Part shown: positions 1 through 8,208 of the stretch, piece by piece
How positions within the stretch are numbered: the stretch's first letter is position 1
Layout of the letters: each line of letters begins with the position of its first letter
Source: Bacteroidota bacterium
GTDB lineage: Bacteria > Bacteroidota > Bacteroidia > J057 > JADKCL01
DNA length: 64,000 bases
Reading direction: 5' to 3'
Assembly: GCA_016718825.1 (NCBI GenBank)
Contig: JADKCL010000007.1
Location: 124,001-188,000, forward strand
The notes under the pieces: model-generated
Seen by the model: only the letters and a program-made list of their open reading frames with translations
The model's database searches: none
Told to the model about the DNA's origin: nothing
Position numbers and translations under genes: made by a program

Positions 1-1104
1 AGGCGGACCGCCCAGTCGGTAATGGTTGTGGCCATAAATGTACCGCTGAAAGTACCAAGCAGGCCCTTGGTGCGAGAATTTGACCTTGGTCGATCGAATG
101 TAAGGTGTGGCAGGTTCACCCCGGCTGCCGCTGTCAAGGACGGTGATGCCGCCATTCGGATGATGTTGCTGATAGGTGACCCCGGGCGTGAGCAAAACCA
201 AATCCAAGTCGGCAGCAAAGATCAGTCGGTGCAGGCCCTTGATTTTCAGGTGTTGCGGAATCGGATCCAACGAAAGCAGGTGGTGAATGCTGATGCTCCT
301 TCCACTGCTGTCTTGAGCCTTCATTTTCCCTCCGAAGACAAACTCCCCTTTGATTGGCGTATGTACCTCAAATGTCTCATGGTCTGTGGGTTCCATGATG
401 TAATCCTTCGGAAATAACATGTGCCAAACCTCCTCAGGATAAAGCCGGTACAGGTCGTTTCCATACCAAATCATGCCCTGCTCGATGAGGTGGGCATTGA
501 GCATTTCACTTGTGAGGTTGAGGCCTTCGACAAGTTTTCTGGGCAACAGCAATTTGTTCCTGACCGTATCTTTTGCCCATTTGGTGAGCGCGGGCTTGTC
601 AATGAGGAAGGCAGCGCTCAGGGCGCGGCATTGCTCTTCAAAGTCATTTTCATCCACCTGCACCTGAAACCGCAGAAATTCTTCATACGCCCCGCCAAAT
701 TGCTTCCACATCATCGAGGCCACATGGCCGGGAAACTGAATGCGGGCCAGATAGAGCAAATCGAGGTTGTCGGCAAAGTACTCGGGAAATGCCCGCAAGG
801 CCGCTTCGACAAAAGAAACGCCATTTTCCACGCCGGTGAGCGAGGGGTGTTGCGGACGTTTTTTGGCAAATCCGCGCAACAAGTCCATGACGGTATCGCC
901 CCAAAACGAAACCGGAAAGGTTTCCATCATGGCGGCAAACGGCGCTTTGCGGCGGTATTTTACCTTGAGCTCCAGCAAGATCAGCATGTAGTAATGGAAT
1001 TCCTTGGGTCTGAAATAGACCAGAAATTCGATCCTCGGCTTGCCTTTGTGCTCGGCAAACTTGCGTTCAAAATCTTCGACAAAAATCTTGGGGTCGTCAG
1101 CCAT
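1..1104 (-). CDS. Hypothetical protein, 3' end cut by window edge
   Basis: An open frame of 368 codons starts at ATG 1104 and runs off the left edge without a stop. The N-terminus reads MADDPKIFVEDFERKF and the protein looks soluble: charged, no signal peptide, no membrane segment. The middle is helix-rich with many aromatic residues (EFHYYMLILLELKVKYRR). I do not recognise a family and no catalytic motif stands out. A TACCTTCG element ends 9 bases before the start codon and resembles the Bacteroidota -7 box with one mismatch. The gene is 74 bp upstream of nothing on its own strand: the DUF5686 gene (same strand) ends at 1179, so read-through from that gene is possible. Confidence 0.7.
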   Translation of the reverse strand, partial: MADDPKIFVEDFERKFAEHKGKPRIEFLVYFRPKEFHYYMLILLELKVKYRRKAPFAAMMETFPVSFWGDTVMDLLRGFAKKRPQHPSLTGVENGVSFVEAALRAFPEYFADNLDLLYLARIQFPGHVASMMWKQFGGAYEEFLRFQVQVDENDFEEQCRALSAAFLIDKPALTKWAKDTVRNKLLLPRKLVEGLNLTSEMLNAHLIEQGMIWYGNDLYRLYPEEVWHMLFPKDYIMEPTDHETFEVHTPIKGEFVFGGKMKAQDSSGRSISIHHLLSLDPIPQHLKIKGLHRLIFAADLDLVLLTPGVTYQQHHPNGGITVLDSGSRGEPATPYIRSTKVKFSHQGPAWYFQRYIYGHNHYRLGGPP

Positions 1105-1178
1105 ACGTGCATTCGAAGGTATCGAATTTTTGAATGCAATTGCGACCGGCCGCAGGATTCACCTTTGGAGGCACCGGG

Positions 1179-3908
1179 TTAGTAGGTCCATTTCCCCTTG
1201 AACGAGTCGTAGAAGGTAATGCCGACCTTGAATTGATTGCCGATCGAACCCTCATAATTGCTGTACGAAACCGCATAGTAGCCGCCGAGCTTGAAGCGTT
1301 GGGTGTTGATCTTGAAAGGCAATTGGATACCGCCATATACTTCCGCATGCAAGAAATTGATGTCGGGGATGGCCAGGAATCCGGCACCTGCCGAAAATTG
1401 GATCGGGGTATGCTTCAGCACGGGAATTTTGTTGCTGAGGGCGCTTCCAAAATCATGCAGGTAGTTGACCTGTATGAAGGGATTGGTCGTGCTAAGCGTC
1501 GTGTCCAGATTTTGGAAAGAGCGCAGCGGATTGGCGAAAAAGATCGGATCGGAACCCCTGAAAAACCGGTAGTCGGTGAAGCGGATGTTGTTTTTCTGCA
1601 AATAGGAGCCTGCATAAGCCGCCCAGCGGGAGATGCCCATCGTGCCGATACGCATTTCGTCGGTCACATTGAGTTCCAAGTAGTCATAGTTGATTTGGCT
1701 CCCGATAATGCCAGGAATTGCCTTCCGGTATTCCAATTCGAAGGTCGGCCAAATACTTCCGACGATCACTTTGCGGTAAGGTTCGGTGTAGTATTTCTGC
1801 CCGGGGATCCATTTGAGTTTGGCGATGATCCGTGCTTGGGTATAAGGATCAAAGACTTGCGGCGAATTGGAGCTCCCGAACAATTGTTGTGACCATTGCT
1901 CGAGCTGCAAGTCGGCGATTGTCGCGTAATCGGCATATTCACCGCTCACGTCGAGAAATAGGCCGTTGAGGATTTCCATTTCGTGGCCAAATCCAAAATG
2001 GGTCTTGCGCACAAAATTGCTCCGGCTGAAAATGGTGATGATCGTCGAATTGGAATTGACCATTTCGTATTTGTCACCATATCGAATGTAACCGCTCGCA
2101 AAATGTTTCGGATTGTAGAGATAGGCCAGCTTTCCTTGCCCTCGAATGTCTTTGTTTTGTACGCCAATGTCAAGATCTCCGCTGAGCGTCAATCGATTGT
2201 ATTTTGTCCACTTCTTCGAAATCGAGCCTCCGATCACGTGGCGGTAACCGCCGACCCCCAAGGGTTTGACCTGCTGAGAAATCGGATCAAAATTGAATGT
2301 CATCCCTTGTTTGCGCATCCGGAATCCCATTCCATTGAATAGAATGTCCCAGATGGTCAGGCGATTATAGATCGAATCCACTTCGTGGAGATAGGGTGCA
2401 CTGTGCTTGTATTTGTATACGCTGTCTTGGTAAGCGATGAAGTCACGTTCTGCTTCCTTCAAGGTCACCGGCCTCATGTCTTCCCAATAGAGGCTGTCAC
2501 GCTCAAATGCTTGCTGCTCAACGCGGCGAAGCTCGTTTTTGAAGAAGCCTTTGGGGTGCTGCACATCGAGTTGATGGTTGGTATGCAAGGCAATCGTGTT
2601 GCCGTAGTACCGAACCTTGCCCTCTTTGACGTTGTAATAATAGTCCTCCCGTGCCTTGACCCAACGACCGTCGCCGGTCCGCTCATAGCTCAGGAGCAAC
2701 TGAAAATATTTGAAATAGCTGAGGTTCGTGGGCAAAATCTGGAAATTGACGGACTTGATCGCCCATGAGCCGTCCTCGATATAGAGTTCGCCTTGGAAAA
2801 ATGGCCCCTCCGAGTTGCGTGGGGTGACGATGATCTTGTGGATCACGTAGCCGTCTTCGTAGAAACTCTCCTCCAGATGGTATTTGTAGCTCAAATTCCA
2901 GGAAGTGGCGCTCAGCGGCGAAATAAACGGTTGATCCGAGAGCTTGGGGACCGTCACCAGGTTGTGGTAAAAGTTGAAATCCGCATCCGAAACGTCGAGA
3001 TAAAACAAATAGGGGTTGTTGGTGACGGTTTCGTAGCGGTCTGAATCTGCCCCGCTGACGCTTACACTGACCGTTCGGCTACGTTTTTCGGAAAAGTCCC
3101 GGTAGGCGTGCACGACGGATTTGTAGAGGCCGGCGTATTGGAAATAAGTGGTGGATTGGCTTTCAATGAGGTTGAGTTTGGGGCGTTCGTCCTTCTTTTT
3201 GGGTGCAGGCCCCCGTTTTTTTCGCGCAACGACGGAATCTTGCGAACCGTCTTTGAGGCTGCTCAAGTGAATCGGCGCATTCAAGCTGTCCTTGATTTCC
3301 TTTTTTCGGGCTTTTGCAGCCAATCTTGCCTCTTTTTTGAGTGCCCGTTTCTCAAAAAACTTTGCAAAGAGCTCTACGGAGCCATTGTCTTCCAAAGCAG
3401 GTGCCAACGTGGAATCCACCGTTGTGGAGTCCACAAATTCGATCTTCTTCCTTACCAAGGTATCCACTTCGAGGGAAGCCTTGAGGTAGGTTTCGCATTG
3501 AAAGCTCTCAAATTGCTGGATATAGGTCTTTTTGTTGGCGATGACCTTTTCCATGATGGCGTAGGCCGGGTCTTTGCGTCCCGCGGTCACAGTGACCGTT
3601 TCCAATTCGACGCCTTCCTCCATCAAGGTTACATCCAAGGTAATTGGGCTTGATTTGACCACTACCTCCTTGGTTTCCGTTTTGTAGCCGAGCGAAGAAA
3701 AAACCAAACGATGCGTGCCTGCCGGCAATTCCATGTAGTATTCACCTTTGATATTGGTGACCACGCCGGTTGTGGATTTTTCAACATAGACCTTGGCGTA
3801 GGGAATAGCCTCACCTTCAACATCCCGCACGACTCCTTTGACTTGAGTGGCCCAAATCTGTGTCGAAAATGCCGAGATGAAAAAAAGCAGAAGGAAAAAC
3901 TGTTTCAT
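1179..3908 (-). CDS. DUF5686 / carboxypeptidase-like regulatory domain outer-membrane protein
   Basis: A 909-residue protein with a signal peptide (residues 1-20, cut after IWA), then a carboxypeptidase-like regulatory (CNA-B-like) domain at about 22-105 with the usual VKGVVRDVEGEAIPYAKV start. The remainder matches the long DUF5686 family of Bacteroidota, ending in alternating polar/hydrophobic strands and an aromatic C-terminus (KGKWTY) typical of outer-membrane beta-barrels. Residues 185-245 form a very lysine-rich stretch (KKEARLAAKARKKEIK). Its exact function is not established; the regulatory domain plus barrel layout suggests an outer-membrane assembly or uptake role. It is transcribed alone, with 156 bp upstream to mtnC. 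Confidence 0.85.
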   Translation of the reverse strand: MKQFFLLLFFISAFSTQIWATQVKGVVRDVEGEAIPYAKVYVEKSTTGVVTNIKGEYYMELPAGTHRLVFSSLGYKTETKEVVVKSSPITLDVTLMEEGVELETVTVTAGRKDPAYAIMEKVIANKKTYIQQFESFQCETYLKASLEVDTLVRKKIEFVDSTTVDSTLAPALEDNGSVELFAKFFEKRALKKEARLAAKARKKEIKDSLNAPIHLSSLKDGSQDSVVARKKRGPAPKKKDERPKLNLIESQSTTYFQYAGLYKSVVHAYRDFSEKRSRTVSVSVSGADSDRYETVTNNPYLFYLDVSDADFNFYHNLVTVPKLSDQPFISPLSATSWNLSYKYHLEESFYEDGYVIHKIIVTPRNSEGPFFQGELYIEDGSWAIKSVNFQILPTNLSYFKYFQLLLSYERTGDGRWVKAREDYYYNVKEGKVRYYGNTIALHTNHQLDVQHPKGFFKNELRRVEQQAFERDSLYWEDMRPVTLKEAERDFIAYQDSVYKYKHSAPYLHEVDSIYNRLTIWDILFNGMGFRMRKQGMTFNFDPISQQVKPLGVGGYRHVIGGSISKKWTKYNRLTLSGDLDIGVQNKDIRGQGKLAYLYNPKHFASGYIRYGDKYEMVNSNSTIITIFSRSNFVRKTHFGFGHEMEILNGLFLDVSGEYADYATIADLQLEQWSQQLFGSSNSPQVFDPYTQARIIAKLKWIPGQKYYTEPYRKVIVGSIWPTFELEYRKAIPGIIGSQINYDYLELNVTDEMRIGTMGISRWAAYAGSYLQKNNIRFTDYRFFRGSDPIFFANPLRSFQNLDTTLSTTNPFIQVNYLHDFGSALSNKIPVLKHTPIQFSAGAGFLAIPDINFLHAEVYGGIQLPFKINTQRFKLGGYYAVSYSNYEGSIGNQFKVGITFYDSFKGKWTY

Positions 3909-4064
3909 GAAAAATTCGCCGAGGGTGAACGCATTACGTCTGGATGGAGAAACCCAAACTGCCCCTTAGATGTTTTAAGTCAGCGCTTGGTTGCCTTGCG
4001 GATGGAATTATTTTCTCCTTTTGGGGGATTTTATTCGAAAGCAACTGACAATGAGGATATAAAT

Positions 4065-4751
4065 TTATCCGGGCAGGATTTCAGCGAACGTGCTGACACC
4101 CTGATGGCGCTCGCTCGGCACAATTCCCGGGCGCAACAATTGCAGTCCTTGCATGCCGGCTTCCTTGGCCGCATCGAGTTCCTCTGCCACATCGCTCAGA
4201 AACAAAATCGCATTCGCAGGCAAACCGAGGGCCTTTTGAATGTTGCGATAGGAATCAGCACTCCGTTTGTGACCGACTGCCGTATCGAAATAATCAGAAA
4301 AATAGGGCTGCAAGTCGCCCAGCTCCGAGTAGCAGAACAGCAACCGCTGCGCCGGCACCGACCCCGAACTGTAAACTCCCATTTTCAGGCCTTGCTGCTT
4401 CCAGCGTTCGAGGGCAACGGGCACATCTTCGTAGACGTGGCTGCGGTAGGCACCGGCCTCGTAGCCGTCTTTCCAAAGATATCCTTGGATGGCCTTCAGG
4501 GCACTGTGTTTTCGGTCTTCCTTGATCCAGCGCAGCAGCCATTCGATTTGCTCGGCTTCATCGGTGGCAATTCCCTGCTCGGCTAAAACAGTTGCTGCAA
4601 CTTCTGCCAATGCAGCCTTCACCCGCGCCTCCGACCTGTGCGCACGCACCCAGGAAGGCAAATGCGCGGTCGCGTAGGGGAAAAGCACGTCGTGCACAAA
4701 GCTGATCGAGGTCGTGGTGCCTTCGATGTCGGTGAGGATGTATTGTACCAT
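4065..4751 (-). CDS. mtnC: Acireductone synthase (enolase-phosphatase E1)
   Basis: A HAD-superfamily enzyme of about 228 residues that converts 2,3-diketo-5-methylthiopentyl-1-phosphate to acireductone in methionine salvage. The HAD motifs are visible: LTDIEGTT with nucleophile Asp8 and Glu10, YSSGSVPAQ (motif II Ser), VGHKRSADSY (motif III Lys) and LFLSDVAEELDAA (motif IV Asp). ATG at 4751 is preferred; the frame can be extended to a TTG at 4769, but that would overlap mtnD. The start lies 7 bases after the mtnD stop, so the two are co-transcribed. Last gene of mtnB-mtnD-mtnC. Confidence 0.95.
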   Translation of the reverse strand: MVQYILTDIEGTTTSISFVHDVLFPYATAHLPSWVRAHRSEARVKAALAEVAATVLAEQGIATDEAEQIEWLLRWIKEDRKHSALKAIQGYLWKDGYEAGAYRSHVYEDVPVALERWKQQGLKMGVYSSGSVPAQRLLFCYSELGDLQPYFSDYFDTAVGHKRSADSYRNIQKALGLPANAILFLSDVAEELDAAKEAGMQGLQLLRPGIVPSERHQGVSTFAEILPG

Positions 4752-4758
4752 GCTGGGA

Positions 4759-5301
4759 TTAGACGGCAACCGACATGGAATTATAAGGCACGTCGATTTT
4801 GGAACCCGTGTATTCGGGCACCCATCCGCTGGGGTCGATGAAGACGCGAATGCACTTCACAAAACGCTTCGGCCCAAAATCAAACCAGTGTTTTGTCCCC
4901 GCAGGCACGGAAATAAGGTCGCCTTTCTGGCATTGCAGGCAGAAAATCGGGTCCTTGCCATTCTCCAGGTTAAACCAGAAAAGGCCTTCGCCATCCACAA
5001 AAAAACGCACTTCGTCCTCGCTATGGGTATGCTCCGAAAGAAACTTTTTGCCGATTTCCTCGATGTTGGGCAGGGCAGGATGGACGTTGATCACATCGGC
5101 AACCTTGTAGCCATTGGCTTGCATGTAGGGTTCGAGTCGCTCACCGTAGGCTTCCAGAATCGTTTGTTGGTCAGCATCATTGGCCAATTCCGCCTTGGCT
5201 TCCCATTGCTCAAACAAAATGCCCCGAGCATTGAAGTATTCTTTGATCTGCGCGCTGTCGCTTGTGCTGAAGTTTTGATCGGGGATGTGGAGAATTGCCA
5301 T
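4759..5301 (-). CDS. mtnD: Acireductone dioxygenase (ARD)
   Basis: A 180-residue cupin enzyme that oxidises acireductone to the 2-keto acid of methionine plus formate (Fe form). The metal ligands are recognisable: His91, His93 and Glu97 in EHTHSEDEVRFF, and His138 in PAGTKHWFD, at the spacing of the Klebsiella enzyme. It is the full family length. The gene starts 15 bases after the mtnB stop and ends 7 bases before mtnC, which places it in the middle of the methionine-salvage operon. Metal choice (Fe or Ni) cannot be read from sequence. Confidence 0.96.
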   Translation of the reverse strand: MAILHIPDQNFSTSDSAQIKEYFNARGILFEQWEAKAELANDADQQTILEAYGERLEPYMQANGYKVADVINVHPALPNIEEIGKKFLSEHTHSEDEVRFFVDGEGLFWFNLENGKDPIFCLQCQKGDLISVPAGTKHWFDFGPKRFVKCIRVFIDPSGWVPEYTGSKIDVPYNSMSVAV

Positions 5302-5316
5302 CTTGATAAGGTGATT

Positions 5317-5952
5317 TTAGACGTTTTTCAATTTGTAAAGCACTTCAAAAAGGAACTCAAAGACTTCCATCTGACGTTTGGTGGAGGCGATATCGACGCC
5401 CCAGGTATAAAGACCATGGCCTTTGAGCAGGAATCCCTGCGGTTCGCCATGCTTCTCAAACCAGCGTCCGATTTCCTCGGCCAAGGCCGCGATGTCTTGC
5501 GAATTCTCAAAAATCGGAATACGTACTTTGACGTCATGGGTTGTGATGCCGCGCAAACCTTTGAGCACTTCGAATCCTTCCAGATCCAAATGTTTCTTTT
5601 TGGCTTTTGCCAGCGACCAGACCGTATTGTACACCGAATGCGAATGCAGGACGCATTGCGCCTCAGGGAAACATTCGTACAACATCACATGCAACAAGGT
5701 TTCTGCACTCGTCTTGCGGGTATCCGCGATCGGCTTTCCGGTTCCATCCACGTGGATCAGATCAGTGACGGCAAATGCACCTTTGTCAATGCCGCTCGCT
5801 GAAACCCAAAAATCCCCGTTTTCGCCTTCGCGAAACGAATAATTCGAACTCGTTGCCGGTGCCCAGCCGTGGGCATGCAAAAAGTGGATCGTTTCCACCA
5901 ATTCGGCCTTGAGCGCCTCAGTAGCGCCCGTCAGCGTAGCCTGAAATTCCAT
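5317..5952 (-). CDS. mtnB: Methylthioribulose-1-phosphate dehydratase
   Basis: A class II aldolase/adducin-type enzyme of 211 residues that dehydrates 5-methylthioribulose-1-phosphate. The zinc site shows as VLHSHSVYNT, the catalytic glutamate region as TSAETLLHVM, and the third histidine as LLKGHGLYTWG. ATG 5952 is the first ATG; the frame extends only to a TTG at 5964. TTGTTTTGC directly precedes the ATG, like the -7-like boxes found before several other genes here, so the transcript may be nearly leaderless. First gene of mtnBDC. The kinase or phosphorylase and the isomerase (mtnA) of the pathway are not in this window. Confidence 0.95.
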   Translation of the reverse strand: MEFQATLTGATEALKAELVETIHFLHAHGWAPATSSNYSFREGENGDFWVSASGIDKGAFAVTDLIHVDGTGKPIADTRKTSAETLLHVMLYECFPEAQCVLHSHSVYNTVWSLAKAKKKHLDLEGFEVLKGLRGITTHDVKVRIPIFENSQDIAALAEEIGRWFEKHGEPQGFLLKGHGLYTWGVDIASTKRQMEVFEFLFEVLYKLKNV

Positions 5953-5990
5953 GCTGCAAAACAACGAAAAAAATGAGATCGATTTGAGTT

Positions 5991-6128
5991 AGCAGTTAGA
6001 AAGTAGCAGTTAGCAGTCTCAATGACGCCAAAGGCGGCACCCAAAACTGCTAACTGCTAACTGCTAACTGCTAACTGCTAACTGCTAACTGCTAACTGCT
6101 AACTGCTAACTGCTAACTGCCAACTGCT
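5991..6128. repeat. Heptamer tandem repeat array (AACTGCT)n with inverted copies
   Basis: Positions 6045-6128 hold twelve end-to-end 7-bp units AACTGCT; eleven are perfect and the unit at 6115-6121 is AACTGCC. Inverted units (AGCAGTT) occur at 5991-5997 and 6005-6017. The inverted copy at 6005-6017 pairs perfectly over 13 bp with 6046-6058, leaving a 28-nt loop. The array fills the gap between mtnB and msrAB, and its last unit overlaps the msrAB stop codon. It lacks the unique spacers of a CRISPR. Replication slippage can explain the copy number. Confidence 0.95.
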
Positions 6129-7224
6129 AATTACTTTTGAGTTTTTCGGCAAACACTTTCCTGAACTTCTCCACCTTGGGTCGGATCACGGCTCGGCAAT
6201 AGGCCTGCTCGGGATTGGTGCTGAAGTAGTTCTGATGGTAATCCTCTGCCGGATAATAATTGTTGATCGGCGTGATTTCGGTGACGAGGGGTTTGTCCCA
6301 GGCACCTGACGCGTCCAATTGTTGCTTGAGAAACGTAGCGCGTTCGCGCTGTGTCTCGTTGTGGTAAAACACGACCGAGCGGTACTGCGTGCCGACGTCA
6401 GCGCCTTGGCGATTGAGCGTCGTCGGATCGTGGGTTTTCCAGAAAACCTCCAACAAATCATCGTAAGACACCTTTGCGGGATCGTAAACGATTTGCGTCA
6501 CCTCGGCATGGCCGGTGGTGCCGTTGCAAACTTCCCGGTACGCCGGATTTTTGACATGGCCGCCGGCGTAGCCGCTCGTCACGGAAATGACGCCTTCCAA
6601 TTCTTGAAAGACAGCCTCCGTACACCAAAAGCAGCCTCCGCCAAAGGTGGCCGTGTCGGTTGCCACGGTTTTGGGTTCAGGGGTTACTGTGGCAGCATCG
6701 CCCACCACGGATTCGCCTTTTGGCACAAAGTTGAGCGATGCCGAATTGATGCAATAACGCATGCCGGTCGGGCGTGGACCGTCATTGAAAATATGTCCCA
6801 AGTGGGCATCACATCGCGAACAGGTCGCCTCCACCCGCACCATGCCATGGCTGCGGTCGGTATGTTCGGTGACATTTTTATCTGCAAACGGTGCAAAAAA
6901 GCTCGGCCATCCGGTTCCGCTGTTGAATTTGGTGTCTGATTCAAACAAAGGCTGTCCGCAGCAGACACATAGATAGGTCCCCGCCTCGTGGTGGTCCCAA
7001 TACTTCCCCGTGAAGGCACGTTCGGTGCCTTTTTCGCGCGCCACGTTGTATTCCATCGGGTTGAGCTGCTTGCGCCATTCTTCTTCAGTCTTCATGATTT
7101 TTTCTTGTTTCTCGTTGTCGGTGGATGGACTTTTTGCCCCCAAATCTCCCGTGCGGCTACTTTGGGCAATCATCCAGCCCGCAGTAACCATCAAAATCAA
7201 GACAATCAAAATGATGAATTTCAT
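6127..7224 (-). CDS. msrAB: Bifunctional methionine sulfoxide reductase MsrB-MsrA fusion, exported
   Basis: Repairs oxidised methionine: the N-terminal MsrB half acts on the R form and the C-terminal MsrA half on the S form. From ATG 7224 the protein has 365 residues with a hydrophobic export/anchor segment (residues 1-20). MsrB (about 45-170) has zinc cysteines Cys86, Cys89, Cys135, Cys138 and catalytic Cys158 in RYCINSASLNF. MsrA (about 190-360) has GGGCFWC with nucleophile Cys198 and the YHQNYF motif. ATG 7224 follows AAGGA at good spacing; an in-frame start at 7368 would put 48 residues before the export signal. The order MsrB-MsrA is the reverse of the Neisseria PilB type. The stop codon lies in the heptamer array. 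Confidence 0.93.
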   Translation of the reverse strand: MKFIILIVLILMVTAGWMIAQSSRTGDLGAKSPSTDNEKQEKIMKTEEEWRKQLNPMEYNVAREKGTERAFTGKYWDHHEAGTYLCVCCGQPLFESDTKFNSGTGWPSFFAPFADKNVTEHTDRSHGMVRVEATCSRCDAHLGHIFNDGPRPTGMRYCINSASLNFVPKGESVVGDAATVTPEPKTVATDTATFGGGCFWCTEAVFQELEGVISVTSGYAGGHVKNPAYREVCNGTTGHAEVTQIVYDPAKVSYDDLLEVFWKTHDPTTLNRQGADVGTQYRSVVFYHNETQRERATFLKQQLDASGAWDKPLVTEITPINNYYPAEDYHQNYFSTNPEQAYCRAVIRPKVEKFRKVFAEKLKSN

Positions 7225-7368
7225 CTGCATTTCCTTTTGAACGTCCGGGAAACCTACGCTGCGGGGTTCCTTTTGGATGATCCCTGTAGTGAATTGGATA
7301 AACTTGGGATTGGGGTGGAATGTTTTTTGTATAGATAAGGAACGCATCCGTTCGAGTTTCTTATCCAA

Positions 7369-7398
7369 TTGTGCAAAATTACTTTTTCTTTACTTTTG
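7369..7398 (+). promoter_or_regulatory. Bacteroidota-type promoter for the DUF6932 cassette
   Basis: TTG at 7369-7371 is followed after 19 bp by TACTTTTG at 7391-7398, matching the -33 TTG / -7 TAnnTTTG promoter of Bacteroidota. Transcription would start near 7403-7405, about 18 bases before ATG 7422. On the opposite strand, TAATTTTG (complement of 7374-7381) is a candidate -7 box for msrAB, so the two divergent promoters would overlap. Confidence 0.6.
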
Positions 7399-7421
7399 GT
7401 TCTAAGAAGCTTGGAAAGTTC

Positions 7422-7877
7422 ATGCGATACGAACCTTTACTGCCAAAAGGAGACCATGTTTTGACCTTGGAAGAGGTATATTCTATTTGTGTAGAGGCCT
7501 TTCATCCACAAAATGCTAGAAGGGAAAAGCTCTTTCTACGTTTCACTGAATTCATAATTTACTTTCGAGGTCTCGGATTCAAACCTCAAGAAATTTGGAT
7601 TGATGGCTCTTTTGTCACGTCCAAACCGGAACCTGGAGACATTGACTTGTTAATAATTCTGCACATGGGTGAAGTTGCAATGCTTCCAAGAGACGTACAA
7701 GACAAGATTTTTACGGAGTTTGGTAGTGGTCCAGCAAAAAGGAACTTCGAATGTGATGCTCACATTTCTCCCAGTACCGATAGCGAAAGGATCGACTATT
7801 ATTTGAGTCTTTTCCGTAACTTTCAAAAAGGTAGTTCGTTCAGGAAGAAAGGGATCATTAAATTGAAAAATCCATGA
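7422..7877 (+). CDS. DUF6932-like nucleotidyltransferase-fold protein
   Basis: A 151-residue protein from ATG 7422 (the frame opens at 7371 but the promoter at 7391-7398 excludes that start). The segment WIDGSFVTSKPEPGDIDLLI resembles the GS...DxD active-site strand of minimal nucleotidyltransferases and the DUF6932 family. The C-terminus is basic (FRKKGIIKLKNP). Its stop overlaps the start of the next gene (ATGA), so the two are translationally coupled. Base composition is clearly more AT-rich than either neighbour, which suggests recent acquisition. A toxin-antitoxin or defence role is only inferred from the pair layout; substrate unknown. Confidence 0.75.
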   Translation: MRYEPLLPKGDHVLTLEEVYSICVEAFHPQNARREKLFLRFTEFIIYFRGLGFKPQEIWIDGSFVTSKPEPGDIDLLIILHMGEVAMLPRDVQDKIFTEFGSGPAKRNFECDAHISPSTDSERIDYYLSLFRNFQKGSSFRKKGIIKLKNP

Positions 7878-8101
7878 GAGAGTTAAGGAGACTCGAGAAG
7901 TTAATCAAAATGAGCAAAGCCTCATTAAAGAAGTATGAGGACGCATTTGCTGCCGATGAGAATGACTTTGGGTCAAAATTAATGGCAGGCAACATCCGTT
8001 GGCACATCAAGGACCTTGAGAATCAGGCATCTGAATTGCGTTCCGCAATTGGACAAAGTTCATTAAGAGGAGATGAGGGAATGGCTGCGAGGGCCTATTG
8101 A
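7874..8101 (+). CDS. Small coiled-coil partner of the DUF6932-like protein
   Basis: A 75-residue, highly charged helical protein (MRELRRLEKLIKMSKASLKK...) with heptad-like leucine and isoleucine spacing, so probably a coiled coil. It overlaps the preceding gene by 4 bp, which implies fixed stoichiometry and probable physical interaction. It is not a recognisable HEPN protein (no RxxxxH motif). It shares the AT-rich composition of its partner. No family is recognised; an antitoxin or adaptor role would be guesswork from gene order. Confidence 0.65.
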   Translation: MRELRRLEKLIKMSKASLKKYEDAFAADENDFGSKLMAGNIRWHIKDLENQASELRSAIGQSSLRGDEGMAARAY

Positions 8102-8208
8102 TAAGGCAATCAGGCAAATTTATGCATTGCAAACCAACCGTGACAAAGGGATATCTTACTTGATCCATCCAGCTGCCAAATCCAAACATTTCCCTATTTT
8201 GCAGGGAT

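Noticed and set aside
6045..6128. Possible CRISPR array
   Set aside because: Units are 7 bp, adjacent and without spacers, and no cas gene is present.
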